This document shows, in pieces, positions 1 to 11,420 of a DNA stretch of 64,000 nt. Below the pieces are notes generated by a model. That model ran no database searches and was not told where the DNA came from. It was given only the letters and a program-made list of their open reading frames with translations. The stretch is from Zygnema cylindricum. Its lineage: Eukaryota > Streptophyta > Zygnematophyceae > Zygnematales > Zygnemataceae. The DNA is taken from contig JBBHKE010000895.1 in NCBI GenBank assembly GCA_037447655.1, positions 17,297 through 81,296 of the forward strand. Reading direction: 5' to 3'. Numbering within the stretch: the stretch's first letter is position 1; every line of letters starts with the position of its first letter. Made by a program: the position numbers and the translations under genes.

Positions 1-255
1 CATTAAAAAAAGAAAGACGTGGCTTCATTTGCGCGCGCGTATTTTTATATCATCCACTTCGTTTACAGAAGGAAATCGTCTTTAGAGACGCCGTAAAATT
101 TGCCGCTCGTCGCTAGTTCGTTGCACTTTTCAGTTTATTATGGCATTGAATATTTAAATTTTTTGATATTTTAAAGTAAAAAAAAATACGAATTTTACTA
201 CGGATTTAATTAAATTTGAAATTGTTTTATGCGCACTTTACGTAGTAATCGTTAG
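1..255. other. flanking sequence without recognised gene
   Basis: AT-rich DNA left of the first solo LTR. I see no convincing coding frame, RNA gene or repeat. Its last five bases, GTTAG (251-255), are one copy of the target-site duplication of the LTR that follows. Confidence 0.5.
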
Positions 256-1254
256 TGCAATTCTGTGTCCTCCATTGGACTACAAAATTCAGGAAGCCTC
301 TAGATAGCTTTTAACAAACCCATTTCAAGCCACAACCACTGTTGCTCAAGAGGACAAAATGACAGTCTGACTACACTCGTGTGTAGCTTAGACTACTCTA
401 AGTCCGTAGCAAAAATGATCACTCAAAACGGCCAACAAGCGGATACGTTATGAGGTGGCAAAGATGCCCATTTATACAAAGCTCCCAATGGAGAGGTAAT
501 TGTCTAAAAATCTGCTAAGTCCTATTTCCCTCTCACAACCCCTATCTACTAATGTACGACCTAATCACATAACTGTAACGTACAGAAAGGTACTACGACC
601 GGAGTCCTTTCTGTACGCCATATGTACGACAAGGCCGCTGAGTGGACGCGTGTCAACCTTTCACTCGTCCGTACATTCCCCGGAATTCCTACGACCAAAT
701 GTTATCCCTCTACGTGGCCCCAGGTCATGCCACGTCCATAAACGTCAAAGTGAACATTCCGTGATCCCGGCAGCGATGTATTCCGTATGATTAAATCTAA
801 CATTGAATTGTAGTGGTTGAAACAAATGTTGATTCATTTGTTTTGTGCGAAATGACGTCCGCACTAAACTTTAACTAGTTTTATGTTCCTTCGTTCATAT
901 TTTAGTTAATTGGTTTTAGGACCGTACACAAGTTTAAATAGATATCAAACCATATGTATTTTAACGGACTTCCTCGATAGGCTGGTTAGAGCTAATGGCT
1001 ACGCCGCGCTCTGCCGGTCGGAAGTTGGAGTCTTGCCGGACTCAACCTTTTGTTGAGAGTGACTTAAGTCACTCTTTAGTCCTGCCTATGGAGCTGAGGC
1101 AGCCATGGCTCCATCAATCTCTCTCTCATTCAAACTACAACAAATGTGGGGGCTAAAGAGAAGGGATGGAGGCAGGCTGCATGCACCTTTTTGTCTTTTT
1201 CCGCTAATCTATTTAGACCTAGAAAATACCCAAATAAAACTAGTTATTTCAACA
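256..1254 (-). repeat. solo LTR S1 (Ty1/copia, minus orientation)
   Basis: A 999-bp LTR read on the minus strand. Its plus-strand left edge is TGCAATTCTGTGTCC and its right edge is TTATTTCAACA, giving TG...CA ends in the sense direction. The same edges occur in elements G, M, O and P. It is flanked by a perfect 5-bp target-site duplication, GTTAG (251-255 and 1255-1259), with no internal retrotransposon sequence. It is therefore a solo LTR left by recombination between the two LTRs of a former element. Inside are the family's GTAC-rich region, a TATA-like segment near 470-476 and an antisense tRNA-like module near 972-1041. Confidence 0.93.
972..1041 (+). other. tRNA-like Pol III module inside LTR S1
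   Basis: On the plus strand, antisense to the LTR, the stretch GGCTGGTTAGAGC resembles a tRNA D-arm/A box. About 35 bases later GAAGTTGGAGTCTTG matches a decayed T-arm/B box. The same module is better preserved in the LTRs of G (30399-30470) and M (46152-46222), where the B box reads GGTTCGAG. It is too degenerate here to be called a tRNA gene. Confidence 0.6.
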
Positions 1255-1259
1255 GTTAG

Positions 1260-3180
1260 TTTACTCCGTGCGTTTTATGCGCATAAGACATCTATGGTTC
1301 TGTGCAATTCCTATAAAATGTGTCGTGAGTCGCCCAAAGTACAGTAGTAGGGTTCTCCGGCAGTCGCGAATAAGTCGTGTTCACTTGGCGATCAATATGT
1401 GAAAACTAACGAACTTGCCGCTAAGATTTTATTGATTTAGATCATTTTTCCAGATTGCTTGTCCGAGTACTTTTTCCAATCACCCTCCGTTGCCTTGACT
1501 AACCTGGCGTTCTTTCTTGTATATTCAAATCAGGTTTGCCTAACGTATCTTTGTCGTACACAAGATATCTACTAAACTCACAGCCGTGAAATGATCATCA
1601 CTCTACCTCTCCAATCATGTTACGTTGCCTGTCCTACTAGATACTGTAGTGCCACTTTCGCCACATAACTCTGCGTCCTTCAACAATACAATAATTTAAA
1701 GCCTAACTAGTGTAACGCCAATTGCGACACATAACTTTTCTAATAAGAATTCCAGTCCGTTTACACCATCATACCGAAAAGTCAAATTTAAACAAAATTC
1801 GGCTTAAAACTCATTATTGTCTCCATACGATTTACAACGGACATACAAGAGTCTCCAAAGATGGTATCAAGGAAGGCTAGCTCACTCAAATGTCACCTAA
1901 TAGAGGTAAGAATTTTGGGATTTCACCCGAGAGTTCAATCGAACAAGCCCTTTTTTCGTAATGTTCCGGCCTTGAGGCGCTTCAATGAAAGTAGTTATTG
2001 TTTGAATCTTGGAAGGTGTTTGGTCAAAAACATATAAGGTTGAAGGTTTCTCTCAATGGACATATGCAAGAGTCAAGGGGAGTGAAAGCGTAAGAAGGGA
2101 GAAATGGCCTTCCAACCCTATAGAACAGTGAACAGTGATGGCAACGCTTGGTGGAGAGCTTCAATGTAAGTGCGCTAATGTGAAGATGACATAGAGAAGA
2201 TGAATTGTTTGGTGATTTAAATCTCTACTCGTGATAATGGATTGAGAAGTTAGATCTTTCAGCGGAACGGAGTGATTCCATATTCTTGAACGTAGAAGGG
2301 AGGAGGCTAGCAATTAATCACAATTGAAGCAAAGAGCTCTTATACGTTAAGGGAGATGGATCAAGGGTTAGAGAGAGGGATGAAAAAGAGAAGAAGAAGA
2401 ATAAGACGGTGAAGCCCCTTCCACGTGAATCAAATCCTAATGGCAGGCCAAATGGATCTAAGGAGGAAAAAGGGATTGTATAGGAGCCACTTGATCCCTC
2501 TGCCCAAGATAGCGGGTATTGTATTGGAGCCACCTGATCCCTCTGCCCAAGATAGCGGGTATTGTATTGTAGTCTTAACAAATTCGACTAGATATTAAAT
2601 TAGTCAAATGAATTGGTAGGGTAAATACATTGATGAGAAGATAATTTGAATGTTTTGACGAAGCAACTGAATGATCCCATACAAAATCAGAGTGCAAGAT
2701 AACAGCGAAAGCATTCACAAAATTCACAAGAGAGAGCACTCCATGGAAACCAATATATTCCATAGAATTTTTTCCCATAAAAGTTAACTTCTCCTCTCCC
2801 TCTAATTTGCAGTATATAGTACACCAATTGTAACGCCACTACTTCAAACTATAAACCAAACCAAACAAAAAGTGTGCACGAGGCGCCTACTAATCAAATC
2901 GTATCTGCACGCAAAAATACATAGTACTAAAGTACTAAACATTCGTACACTCAAACCGTACAAAGCAAAATAAAACGTATATACCAGACAACTACAAAAC
3001 TGTACACTTCAAACGACAACTGAATTTAGTCGTCGCAAAACCAAATCTATGCGAGACTAGGAATCTACGAAACCACCTGAGCAACGTAGTGACAATAAGC
3101 CAACTAAGACCACACGCTTAACTTAAAGACAAATTAGTTGGTCGCGCGACAGACCGCGACAGAAGATTAAAACATTGAAC
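1260..3180. other. region without recognised gene
   Basis: About 1.9 kb of AT-rich DNA with only short random-looking frames. It holds one 43-bp tandem duplication (2483-2568). Part of it may be the degraded 3' LTR of the copia fragment at 3211-3383, because on the minus strand a purine-rich tract (GAGGGGGGTTA) lies directly downstream of that coding fragment. I could not define the LTR ends. Confidence 0.4.
2483..2568. repeat. 43-bp direct tandem duplication
   Basis: Two adjacent copies (2483-2525 and 2526-2568) beginning GGAGCCAC and ending GGGTATTGTATT, with one mismatch between them. The apparent minus-strand reading frame across it is an artefact of the repeat. Confidence 0.9.
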
Positions 3181-3210
3181 CTAATAACCCCCCTCTCAAA
3201 GTTGTTATCA

Positions 3211-3383
3211 TTACATCAAACCTAATTGAGGTCTCCCCCTCAATAATACGTCATCAACCGCAACTTTCATCAACATATCCGTGACTTCTTCCAATATCGA
3301 AACGTAGGAAAATTCAACCTACTTCACATCGACCAAATCGCGCACAAAATGCCACTGAATTCGTATGTGCTTTGACCTTTTGT
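3211..3383 (-). pseudogene. copia RNase H C-terminal fragment, other lineage
   Basis: On the minus strand the translation contains RSKHIRIQWHFVRDLV and, after one in-frame stop, VEFSYV...EEVTDMLMK. These match the conserved end of plant Ty1/copia RNase H domains (SKHI-D/R-RYHFIRD...VADxLTK). The residues differ from the KAKHMDIRLSFVREK version of all the other elements here, so it belongs to another copia lineage. A purine-rich tract follows, as expected of a polypurine tract before a 3' LTR. The rest of the element is not recognisable. Confidence 0.75.
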
Positions 3384-3453
3384 AAAAAACATTGTGTGAT
3401 AGAATTTTTTCAAAAAAGAATTTTACTCAAATTTTCAATAACTTCCCCATGTA

Positions 3454-4348
3454 TGAAACTCTATGGGGTCCATTCCCCCACAGAAATCGCAGATCCAAAT
3501 AAGCTTATATAGATAGTGGCGACTCGAAGTTGATATAAACCCAAATGAATGACACCTTGGCAGTCAAAACCCCAATACAGCTTCACCGTTGTGAAAGAAG
3601 ACTTCCTCTGTGCTTCGTTCCCCCACAGATTGCAAAGTTAGAATATGATTATTTGGTTACATTCCCCCACTTTGACATTCCCTTAGAAATACCACCACTT
3701 TGGTAGACAAAGACTCCGACCGACTACACGTCTATCTAGCGTGGACTCCGTTGATGTTGCAGCAAAAAGAATCACTGAAAATGGTGAACTGAGTTGATAG
3801 ATATGGTAAGCCAAAGATGGCCTATAAATACAAAAGCACACTGGGAGAGAGGCGGCTACCTACTATCTCTAAGTCCTTAACCCCTCTCTAAACCCTCTAC
3901 TACTGAAGTACGGCACCAATTATAAGATTTTACCATACATAAAAGTACAAATGCTGGAGTACTTTCTGTACGACATTTGTACGGCATGGCCATATTGGTG
4001 ACATCAGTCACAACCGCGTTTGTTATCATGCGCTCCACAGATTCCACAAATGCGTAAGATGTTGCAACGTGTTGTCTGAAATGGCGGCGTCCGAAAACCA
4101 CCAAGGCGGCCATTCCGGAATCTCGGCTCGCACCATGGCCGTCGATCAAGGCCGACTTTTGATACGAACCGTCAAAATAAATGACCGTATCATTCATTTT
4201 GTACAGTATATAAAGTACAGCGGGTTCTATGATTGAAGATTCCGTTTTAGCAGTATAATGGAATCTTCGGCCTGTAGACATTTTAATAAATATCGTACCC
4301 TATATTATTCAGCATTGGTCTTAGGCTATAGGATAAATCCAAGTTCTA
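3454..4348 (-). repeat. LTR D, left part (split by element C)
   Basis: Minus-strand LTR of the third U5 subtype; its sense end is TGTGGGGGAATGGACCC followed by a short tail ending TTTCA. Towards 4348 it breaks off inside its tRNA-like module and resumes at 23734, after element C. Sense-strand TATA-like sequence lies near 3822-3832. The flanks of the reunited LTR (ATGTA on the left, CAATA on the right) do not match, so its own insertion history is unresolved. It may be the damaged 3' LTR of element E. Confidence 0.8.
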
Positions 4349-5397
4349 TGTAGAAATTAAAGGTTCTTTTAGTATTTATAGGTTTAAACTTGTAAAAGAC
4401 AAAATGCAGAAAAGAAGCAGAGGCAGTCTGCCTCTAACTCCTTTCTCCAACCCCCACACTTGTCGCAATCACTGAAAGTTGGAGATGGAGCTAGAGCTAT
4501 GGCTGCTTATGCTATCCACAGAAAGACAGGCAGTAGTTTGGTAGATATACTAAAAATAAACTTGACGGACCCAGGATTTGATCATGGTACCTGCCATCCG
4601 TCAAAGTTGTCGTTAGTCTGTAACTTTATCGCATTAGTGTAGGACTAGTGCTACATGCTATAGGGTTTGACAGATATATAACTGTTGGTATTTAGACTAA
4701 TTGATTTAACGAAATATTAACACATAGATACAGTTTATATTGTACGGTTGACATAATATCTCGAAACGGATATTGCGCATTTGTTTCAAATGTGAAACAA
4801 ATACCGCGCAATTATTTATGACGGTTTAAATTGAAAACCGGTTCAAATCGGACAATCGAGGTAAGTGCCGATATTGCAGAATGCGCGCTTTGGTGGTTAA
4901 TGGTCGAAGACACATCGGATGCAACGTGGCAGGATATCACCAGATTAGGACATCTCCAGAGAATAAGAAAACAAATCAGAATGTGACACATGTCCCCAAA
5001 ATGGCCATGTCGTACAATGGCCGTATAGAAATTACATTGGCACCTGTACCTTTCAGTACGACACAGTATTCCGATTGGTGTTGTACGTCAGGAGATAGAG
5101 TTTTTAGAGATAGATAGGACTTAGAAAAATTCTGTAGGTAGCCACCTTTCTCCGAGAGAGCTTTTGTACAAAAGGTCAACTTTGACCTTCCATAACTTAC
5201 TGCTCAGGGGAAAAAATTCAGAGATTATTTTTGTTATTGACTCAAAGGAGTCTTGCTTTCACAATGGTTGAGGTGGTCAAAGTTCTTATCTACCAAGGTG
5301 GTAGTTATTCTTGCTGAAACACAAAGGGGCCAAGGTTATCCTAGAGGCTTCGTGTTAGCTGCCCATTTTGAGGACCTATGGAGGTCTAGGAATTGCA
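4349..5397 (+). repeat. 5' LTR of element C
   Basis: 1049-bp LTR from TGTAGAAATTAAAGG to GGAATTGCA. It contains the shared CCATGG core region (about 4440-4510) and the antisense tRNA-like module (about 4560-4660). The Gag start codon equivalent is at 5378, but the fourth codon is TAG, so translation from this LTR would stop inside the LTR. Element A was inserted two bases after its last residue pair. Confidence 0.9.
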
Positions 5398-5400
5398 GGT

Positions 5401-6468
5401 AGCAACTGTAAGACCTCCAAAGGTCCTCAGAAAAGGCAGCTTGCGAGAAGCCTCTACGATAACACTGATCCCTTTGTGTTTCAGCAAGAATAACTGCCAC
5501 CTTGGCAGACAAAACTTTGACCACCTTCACCTCGTGAAAGCAAGAATCCCTTGTGTCGACAGCAAAAAGAATATCTAAATTTGCTACCTTGAGCAGTAAG
5601 GTATGGAGGGTCAAAGTTGACCTTTTGTACAAAATTTCTCTGTGAGAGAGGGTCGTATCTACCAAATTTTTCTAAGTCCTAACTCTCTCTAAAACTTTAT
5701 CTACTGACGTACGCCACCAATCATATAACTGTGCCGTACAGAAAGGTACAGGTGCCGATGTACTTTTTGTACGGACATTGTATGACATGGCCAAAAAGTC
5801 GACACATGTCATATCCGAATTTGTTTCCTTAATCCCTGGAGATGCCAAAATCCAATGTCATCGTGCCACGTGTCATTCGATGTGGCGATGACCACAAACC
5901 GCCGAAATCCTCTTACGCGATCTCGACATTCATTCCGGCCGTCCGATTAAATGCAGATTTCAATCTTAGCCGTCATAAATACCTACGCGGTATTCGTTTC
6001 GCTATCGAAACAAATGCGTGGTACCTGTTTTTTCTCTGTACCTTAATCCGTACTTTACATAACCGAATCTATGTATTCAGTAAATAGTTACCGTTAAATG
6101 AATTAGTCAACATGGAAACATTCATATAATTATCAAACCATATATAACCTAATACTAGTCCTAGACTAAATGGATAAAGCTACGGGCTACTGGCAGCTAT
6201 GACACAAGGTAGGTACCAGGATCAAATCATGGGTCCGCCAGCTCTTCATTTAGTAAATCAACTAATCTTCTACGTGTAAATCAACCAATATACTACCTGT
6301 AAATCTCTGGATATCATAGGCAGCCATGGCTCTACCTTCCTCTCCAACTTTCAGTGATTGCAACAAGTGTGGGAGGTGAAGAGAGGAGTTAGAGGCAGAT
6401 TGCCTCAGCTTCTTTTCTACTTTTCATTTTAGACCTAGAAAATACTAAAAGAACCATTAATTTCTACA
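5401..6468 (-). repeat. 3' LTR of element A
   Basis: 1068-bp minus-strand LTR lying tail to tail with C's 5' LTR, which makes a long imperfect palindrome around 5400. Its right edge is TTTCTACA, directly followed on the sense side by the polypurine tract AATAACGGGAG. The terminal CA of the sense LTR is mutated (plus strand starts AGCAACTG). It carries the TGGATAA-type tRNA-like module on the plus strand near 6170-6240 and the CCATGG core near 6325. Confidence 0.9.
6165..6240 (+). other. tRNA-like module in LTR A
   Basis: ACTAAATGGATAAAGCTAC resembles the D-arm/A-box of plant tRNA-Arg (AATGGATAAGGC). After a normal tRNA spacing, GGATCAAATCATGGG resembles a T-arm/B box (GGTTCAAATCC). It is antisense to the LTR. 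The 5' LTR of A holds the same module around 18048-18125 with B box GATCAAATCC. Confidence 0.6.
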
Positions 6469-9400
6469 CTCCCGTTATTTTATAGGCACTCTTTAATTTC
6501 TGACCACACTTCTCCCTGCAGAAAATTAACTTAAGGGAAGGCACAGGTTTGGTCATTATATCTACTACCATCTCTCTATCTGGTCAGTACTCTAAACTGA
6601 TTATTTTGTTTTCTACTTTCCTCTAACAAAGCGGATTCTAATGTCCATGTGTTTGGCTTTAAGATGATGTTTAGGATTGGCAGAAATATCGATTGTTGCT
6701 TGATTATCACAAAAAAATTTCTACACACCACTTTTAAGGTAACCAAGCTCACTTAGCAAAGACTTGACCCACATCTACTCTTTTACAGCAGAGCAAGAAG
6801 CCATATACTTAGCCTCCATGGTGGACTGAGCAATAACCTTTTGCTGTTTGCTACTCCAACTGGAAGCCCCATCACCCACATAAAATACATATCACGAAGT
6901 ACATCGCCTCATCAGAGCATCATTATAACTAGCATCACTCCAAGTAGTGATGTTAGTATTCTCCCCACCCAAAGTGCAACCATAGATTCCTAGTTCCTAT
7001 CAAATATCGAAGGACTCTCTTAGCTGCCTCCCAATCCCTCTTAGTGGGAGCATTTAGACTTTTACTCAGCACTCCTACAGCTACAGCTAAATCCGGCCGG
7101 GTACAATTCATAAAACAGATTAGGCTTCCCAATACTTGCCTGTAAAAAATAGTCTGCATGAACTCCTATTTTTCAGGACTTAATTCCTCGTCTAAGACTA
7201 TGACTCCTTCTTCCTCACTCCCCTCACTTCCTTTCTTTAACTCTATTGGAGTTGTACAACTATTAGCCTTATCCATCTGAAATTTTTCCAACATGTTCGT
7301 TATTGCTTCCTTTTCAGTGAATCCTATAATCTTTCTTTCTCGGTCTCTTTCTACTTCAATTCCCACAATATATCTCGCCTCCCCCATATCCTTCATCTCA
7401 AATCTCCCCTTAAGATCAATTTTCAGTTTATTATTTTTTTTCATCGATTTACTTAAAACAAGCAAATCATCAACATAAATTGAAATAAAAAGAACACCTT
7501 TCTCATCTTCAAAAACATAGATTGAGTGATCTGAGATGATCCGGATATATCCGAGGCCGGTAAGAAACTCATCACGCTTCTTATTCCACTATCGAGGCGC
7601 TTGTTTCAAACCATAAAGAGATTTAACTAGCCGACATATTTTACTCTCCTCTCCTTCCTCCACAAATCCTTTGGGTTGTCGCATGAAGATCTCATTTCCA
7701 ATTCTCCATGGAAAAAACCCTGGCTTGATGTCCATCTGGTGCACCTCTATGTCTTCCGCTGTTGCCAGACTGAGAAGTATGCGGACAGAGGGAAATTTGA
7801 CGACCGGGGCAAAGGTTTCCTCGTAGTCGATTCCTTCTTTTTGTGTAAATCGTTTTGCCACTAACCAGGCTTTGTAACGCTCAATGGTGTTATTTAAGTT
7901 CAATTTTAATTTGAACACCCACTTCCAACCGATTGGTTTTTAGTTAAGTGGACAATCCACCAACTCCCAAGTATCGGCTGCCATAATTAAGCCATCTCCT
8001 CATTGATGGCTTTATTCCACGAGTTCCTTTCTGGACAAGTCATCGCCTCTCTATAAGTCTGAGGTTCATCTTGATAAGATAGTTATGTTACCTTGTTATT
8101 AACCTGTTTTTCTTGCAACCTTTTGCTACTTCTCCTTCCTCCCTCAAAATCTGTTGCCGAAATAGATGGTTCTCGTGGGTTCTTTCGAACAATCTCAACT
8201 TCTCCGATGTCCTTTGATTTCGAACATATTTCCACCACGTCTTCCTCTTCGGGTAGAGTTGTCACTAGAGTTTCCGCAGCCTAGTCCTTTTTTGGTCAGA
8301 TTTGTACCTGTAAGATTGTCATCTTCTCTAAAACGTGGATAGTTAGGAAGGTCAAAGTCACCGGAATTTTCTGACTCAAATCTGATTTTTACTTACTTTG
8401 TATACTTGAAGGGATCCACAAACTTTCCTTCATCCATAACTGCTAGATGCTTTACTAAGATTTTATCTTCGCTTTTTAGATTATAAACTCTACATCCTTT
8501 AACATCCTTATCATATCCTTAGAAGTACCCCGGTTTTCCTTTAGGTTTTAGCTTCCAATTAGACCAATCTGTATCTAGACTGAACACTTGACTGCCGAAA
8601 ACCTTTAACTGAGATATGTCTGGTTTACGGTCGGTCCATCTCTCATAAGATGTTTGACTTTTTATAGCTGAAGTAAGAACTCTATTTTTTAGGTAATTAG
8701 CAAAGTTCATTGCTTTTGCCCAAAACCTTTTTGCTATTTTCTTATCCGACAACATACTTTTAACATTATCACTTACAGTTTTATTTAGTCTTTCAGCAAC
8801 CCCATTCTGTTCAAGTTTTCTGGAACTGTCTTTTGAAGTTGGACTCCATCTTCCTTTAGAAAATCCTCAAACTGGTTAGAAGTATACTCTCCACCATTGT
8901 CTCTCTTTACTCTCTTGATTGGAGTTTCATAGAGTTCTTCGCTCCATGCTTTATATTGTCTAAAACATTTTTGAGCTTCTGACTTGTTTTTTGAAAAAAT
9001 ACACCCTAGAATACCAAGACCAATCATCAGTGATAGTCATCATAAATATCTTCCCCCCTGGTGAGGGCACTTTGGCCGGTCCCCAAATATCTGTGTGTAC
9101 TAAATTTAGAATTTTTTTTCCCTTATAGGTGGATGTTTTGGGAAAGGATAACCTGTGTGCTTTACATTGAGCACATCCACTACAATCACTTAGATTCTCA
9201 CTCTCACCGAACTTAATCCCTTCCACTACTCCCATCTTTTTCATCTCTCTTAACTTATCTTAATTCACATGCCCAAGCCTCTTATGCCACAACATTATAT
9301 CATGAACACCAGCATAATAAAGTTTCTTCTTTTCATTGCTTAAAATCAGCCTAAACATCCCTTGGATACCTTTTCCAGCAGTGAAATAAACTTCCTCCTC

Positions 9401-10366
9401 AAAACTAGCAGTAAAGACTTATTTCCTAATGCTAGTATCAAAACCCTTATCATCTAATAGAGACGTAGAGATGAGGTTTTTGTTCAGCTCCGCAATAAAC
9501 AATACATCGGAGAATGTAACTATGGATGTCTTTCCTTCTACTAACACTTTCAGATCTACCAATCTTACAATAGTAGTTGTGACTATCCTTCCATCCCCGT
9601 ACTCTATCTCTACGGTGGGAATCTTTCTTATCTTATTGAACAGGTGTTTATCTTTACACATGTGCATGGAGGCACCTAAATCTACAATTTAGCTTGCTTC
9701 ACCTTTCTATCCACCGAATGCACATTTTTGCTTTCGTGAAATTTCGACCTCGTTTGTCGCCTCTAACTCCTCATCGAATAGGAGCTGATCATCCTCGTCT
9801 TCAGATTCCACCTCATTTACCTATGTCAGAAGGGCTTTTTTCTTTCCTCTCAGAGTTCCGCCGGTCTGCCCCTCTTTCAACCAAAGCTCGGTTAGCTTTG
9901 TGCACTCCGCCATATAGTGCCTTGGTTTCATACAAAAATGACATAAACCCTTAGGAGCCCTTGGTCCGAACTCGTTGGTCTCATTTTTCTGCTCCACCCT
10001 TTAGTAATTTTCGACCTGTTTCCGAGAATTCTTTTTCCTCCAATCAGTCCCAACTACTAAGGCTTGCCCACTCTTTCCTCCCCTTCGCATCTCAATCGTA
10101 TTCTCTCGAACGAGAATCATCCCCACCATTAAGTTCCATATCCACCTTGAGTCCGCCAAGTCTTACACTCTGTTGACTATGTTATCGAACTCATCGGGTA
10201 ACTTCATCAGTAAACAGTTAACCTTTTCCTTTTCACTAAATACTTTTCCAGCACTCTCTAATTCCAAAAAAAGTGTAGCAAGCTCATTGCAAAATTTCAA
10301 CATCTTCCCCCCTTTTTTATACATACTCCTTAATTTTCTGATCAAACAAATGTTGTTGCTGAATTG
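6469..10366 (-). pseudogene. Element A pol and most of gag (degenerate)
   Basis: Minus-strand gag-pol remnant. Reading from high to low coordinates: gag with zinc knuckle (CHFC...HYMAEC, near 9895-9945); protease near 9640-9700, where the active-site triad reads Asp-Leu-Gly instead of Asp-Ser-Gly; integrase (8450-9260, with DNGGEY at about 8890-8910); a linker (8080-8400); reverse transcriptase (7166-7990, YVDD near 7465-7480); and RNase H (6530-7160). Stops and frameshifts occur in every domain. The reading frame breaks at 10366, where element B is inserted, and resumes at 16832. Confidence 0.88.
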
Positions 10367-11420
10367 TGTAGAAATTAATGATCCATTTAAAGTATTGTCT
10401 AGGTCTAAATAGAAATATAGAAAGAAGCCGAGGCAGTCTACCTCTAACTTCTCTCTCCAACTCTCAAACTTGTCGCAATCACTGAGAAATTGGAGAGGGA
10501 GCTAGAGCCATGGCTACCTAGGCTAACCAGAAGTTTACGGGATTATATATTAGTTAGGGGTTTTATTACTAAAAAGATAGTGTCGGCTATAGGATTTGAT
10601 CCTTGTACCTACCGGCCGGCAGGCAGACGGTAGACGGTAGCCTTAGCCGTTAAGTCTTCGTCGAATGTTACGCAATATAGGGTATGATATTTATGTAAAT
10701 GTTATTAAGTAGGAAAATTCATTTAGCTATAACTGATTACGGGAGACATAGATCCATGATTGTAAAAGTACGGATAGCGGTACGGATAGGAAACCAATAC
10801 CGCACATTTGTTTCTTTATAGAAAAGAATATCGCACATGCATTTATTACGGCTACGATTAAATATGAATTTAATCGGACGGCCAGAATTAACGCCGAGAT
10901 CGCGGAAGAGGATTTCGGTGGTTTATGGACATCGCCACATCGAACGACACGTGGTGGAATAACATTGGATCGCGGCATCTCCGAGGATTACGGGAACGAA
11001 TCCGGACATACCACGTGTCGACATTTAGGCCATGTCGTACAGTGTCCGTACAGAAAGTACACCGGCAACTGTACTTTTGTGTACGGAGCTGCATTCTGAT
11101 TGGCTCCGTACATCAGTAGATAGAGTCTGTGAGAGAGACAGGACTTAGAAAAATTAGGAGATAGGACCCTCTCTCCCAGAGAGATTTTGTACAAAAGGTC
11201 AACTTTGACCCTCCATAACTTACTGCTCAGGGGAGCAAATTCAGAGATTCTTTTTGCTATCGACTCAAGGGAGTCTTGTCTTCACAGGGGTGAAGTTGGT
11301 CAGAGTTTTTGTCTGCCAGGGTGGTAGTTATTTTTGCTGAAACACAAAGGGGTCAAGGTTATCCTGGAGGCTTCTTGGAAGCTGTCCACTCTGAGGACTT
11401 ATGGAGGTCTCAGAGTATCA
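10367..11420 (+). repeat. 5' LTR of element B
   Basis: 1054 bp from TGTAGAAATTAATG to CTCAGAGTATCA. The Gag start ATG (11401) lies inside the LTR, 20 bases from its end, as in A and O. It carries the antisense tRNA-like module (about 10570-10660), ABRE/G-box-like sites near 10950, GTAC repeats and the CTCTC...GAGAG dyad just before the start region. Confidence 0.93.

Noticed and set aside
2318-2581. 87-codon minus-strand frame as a small gene.
   Set aside because: It is produced by the 43-bp tandem duplication and a CT/GA-rich stretch.
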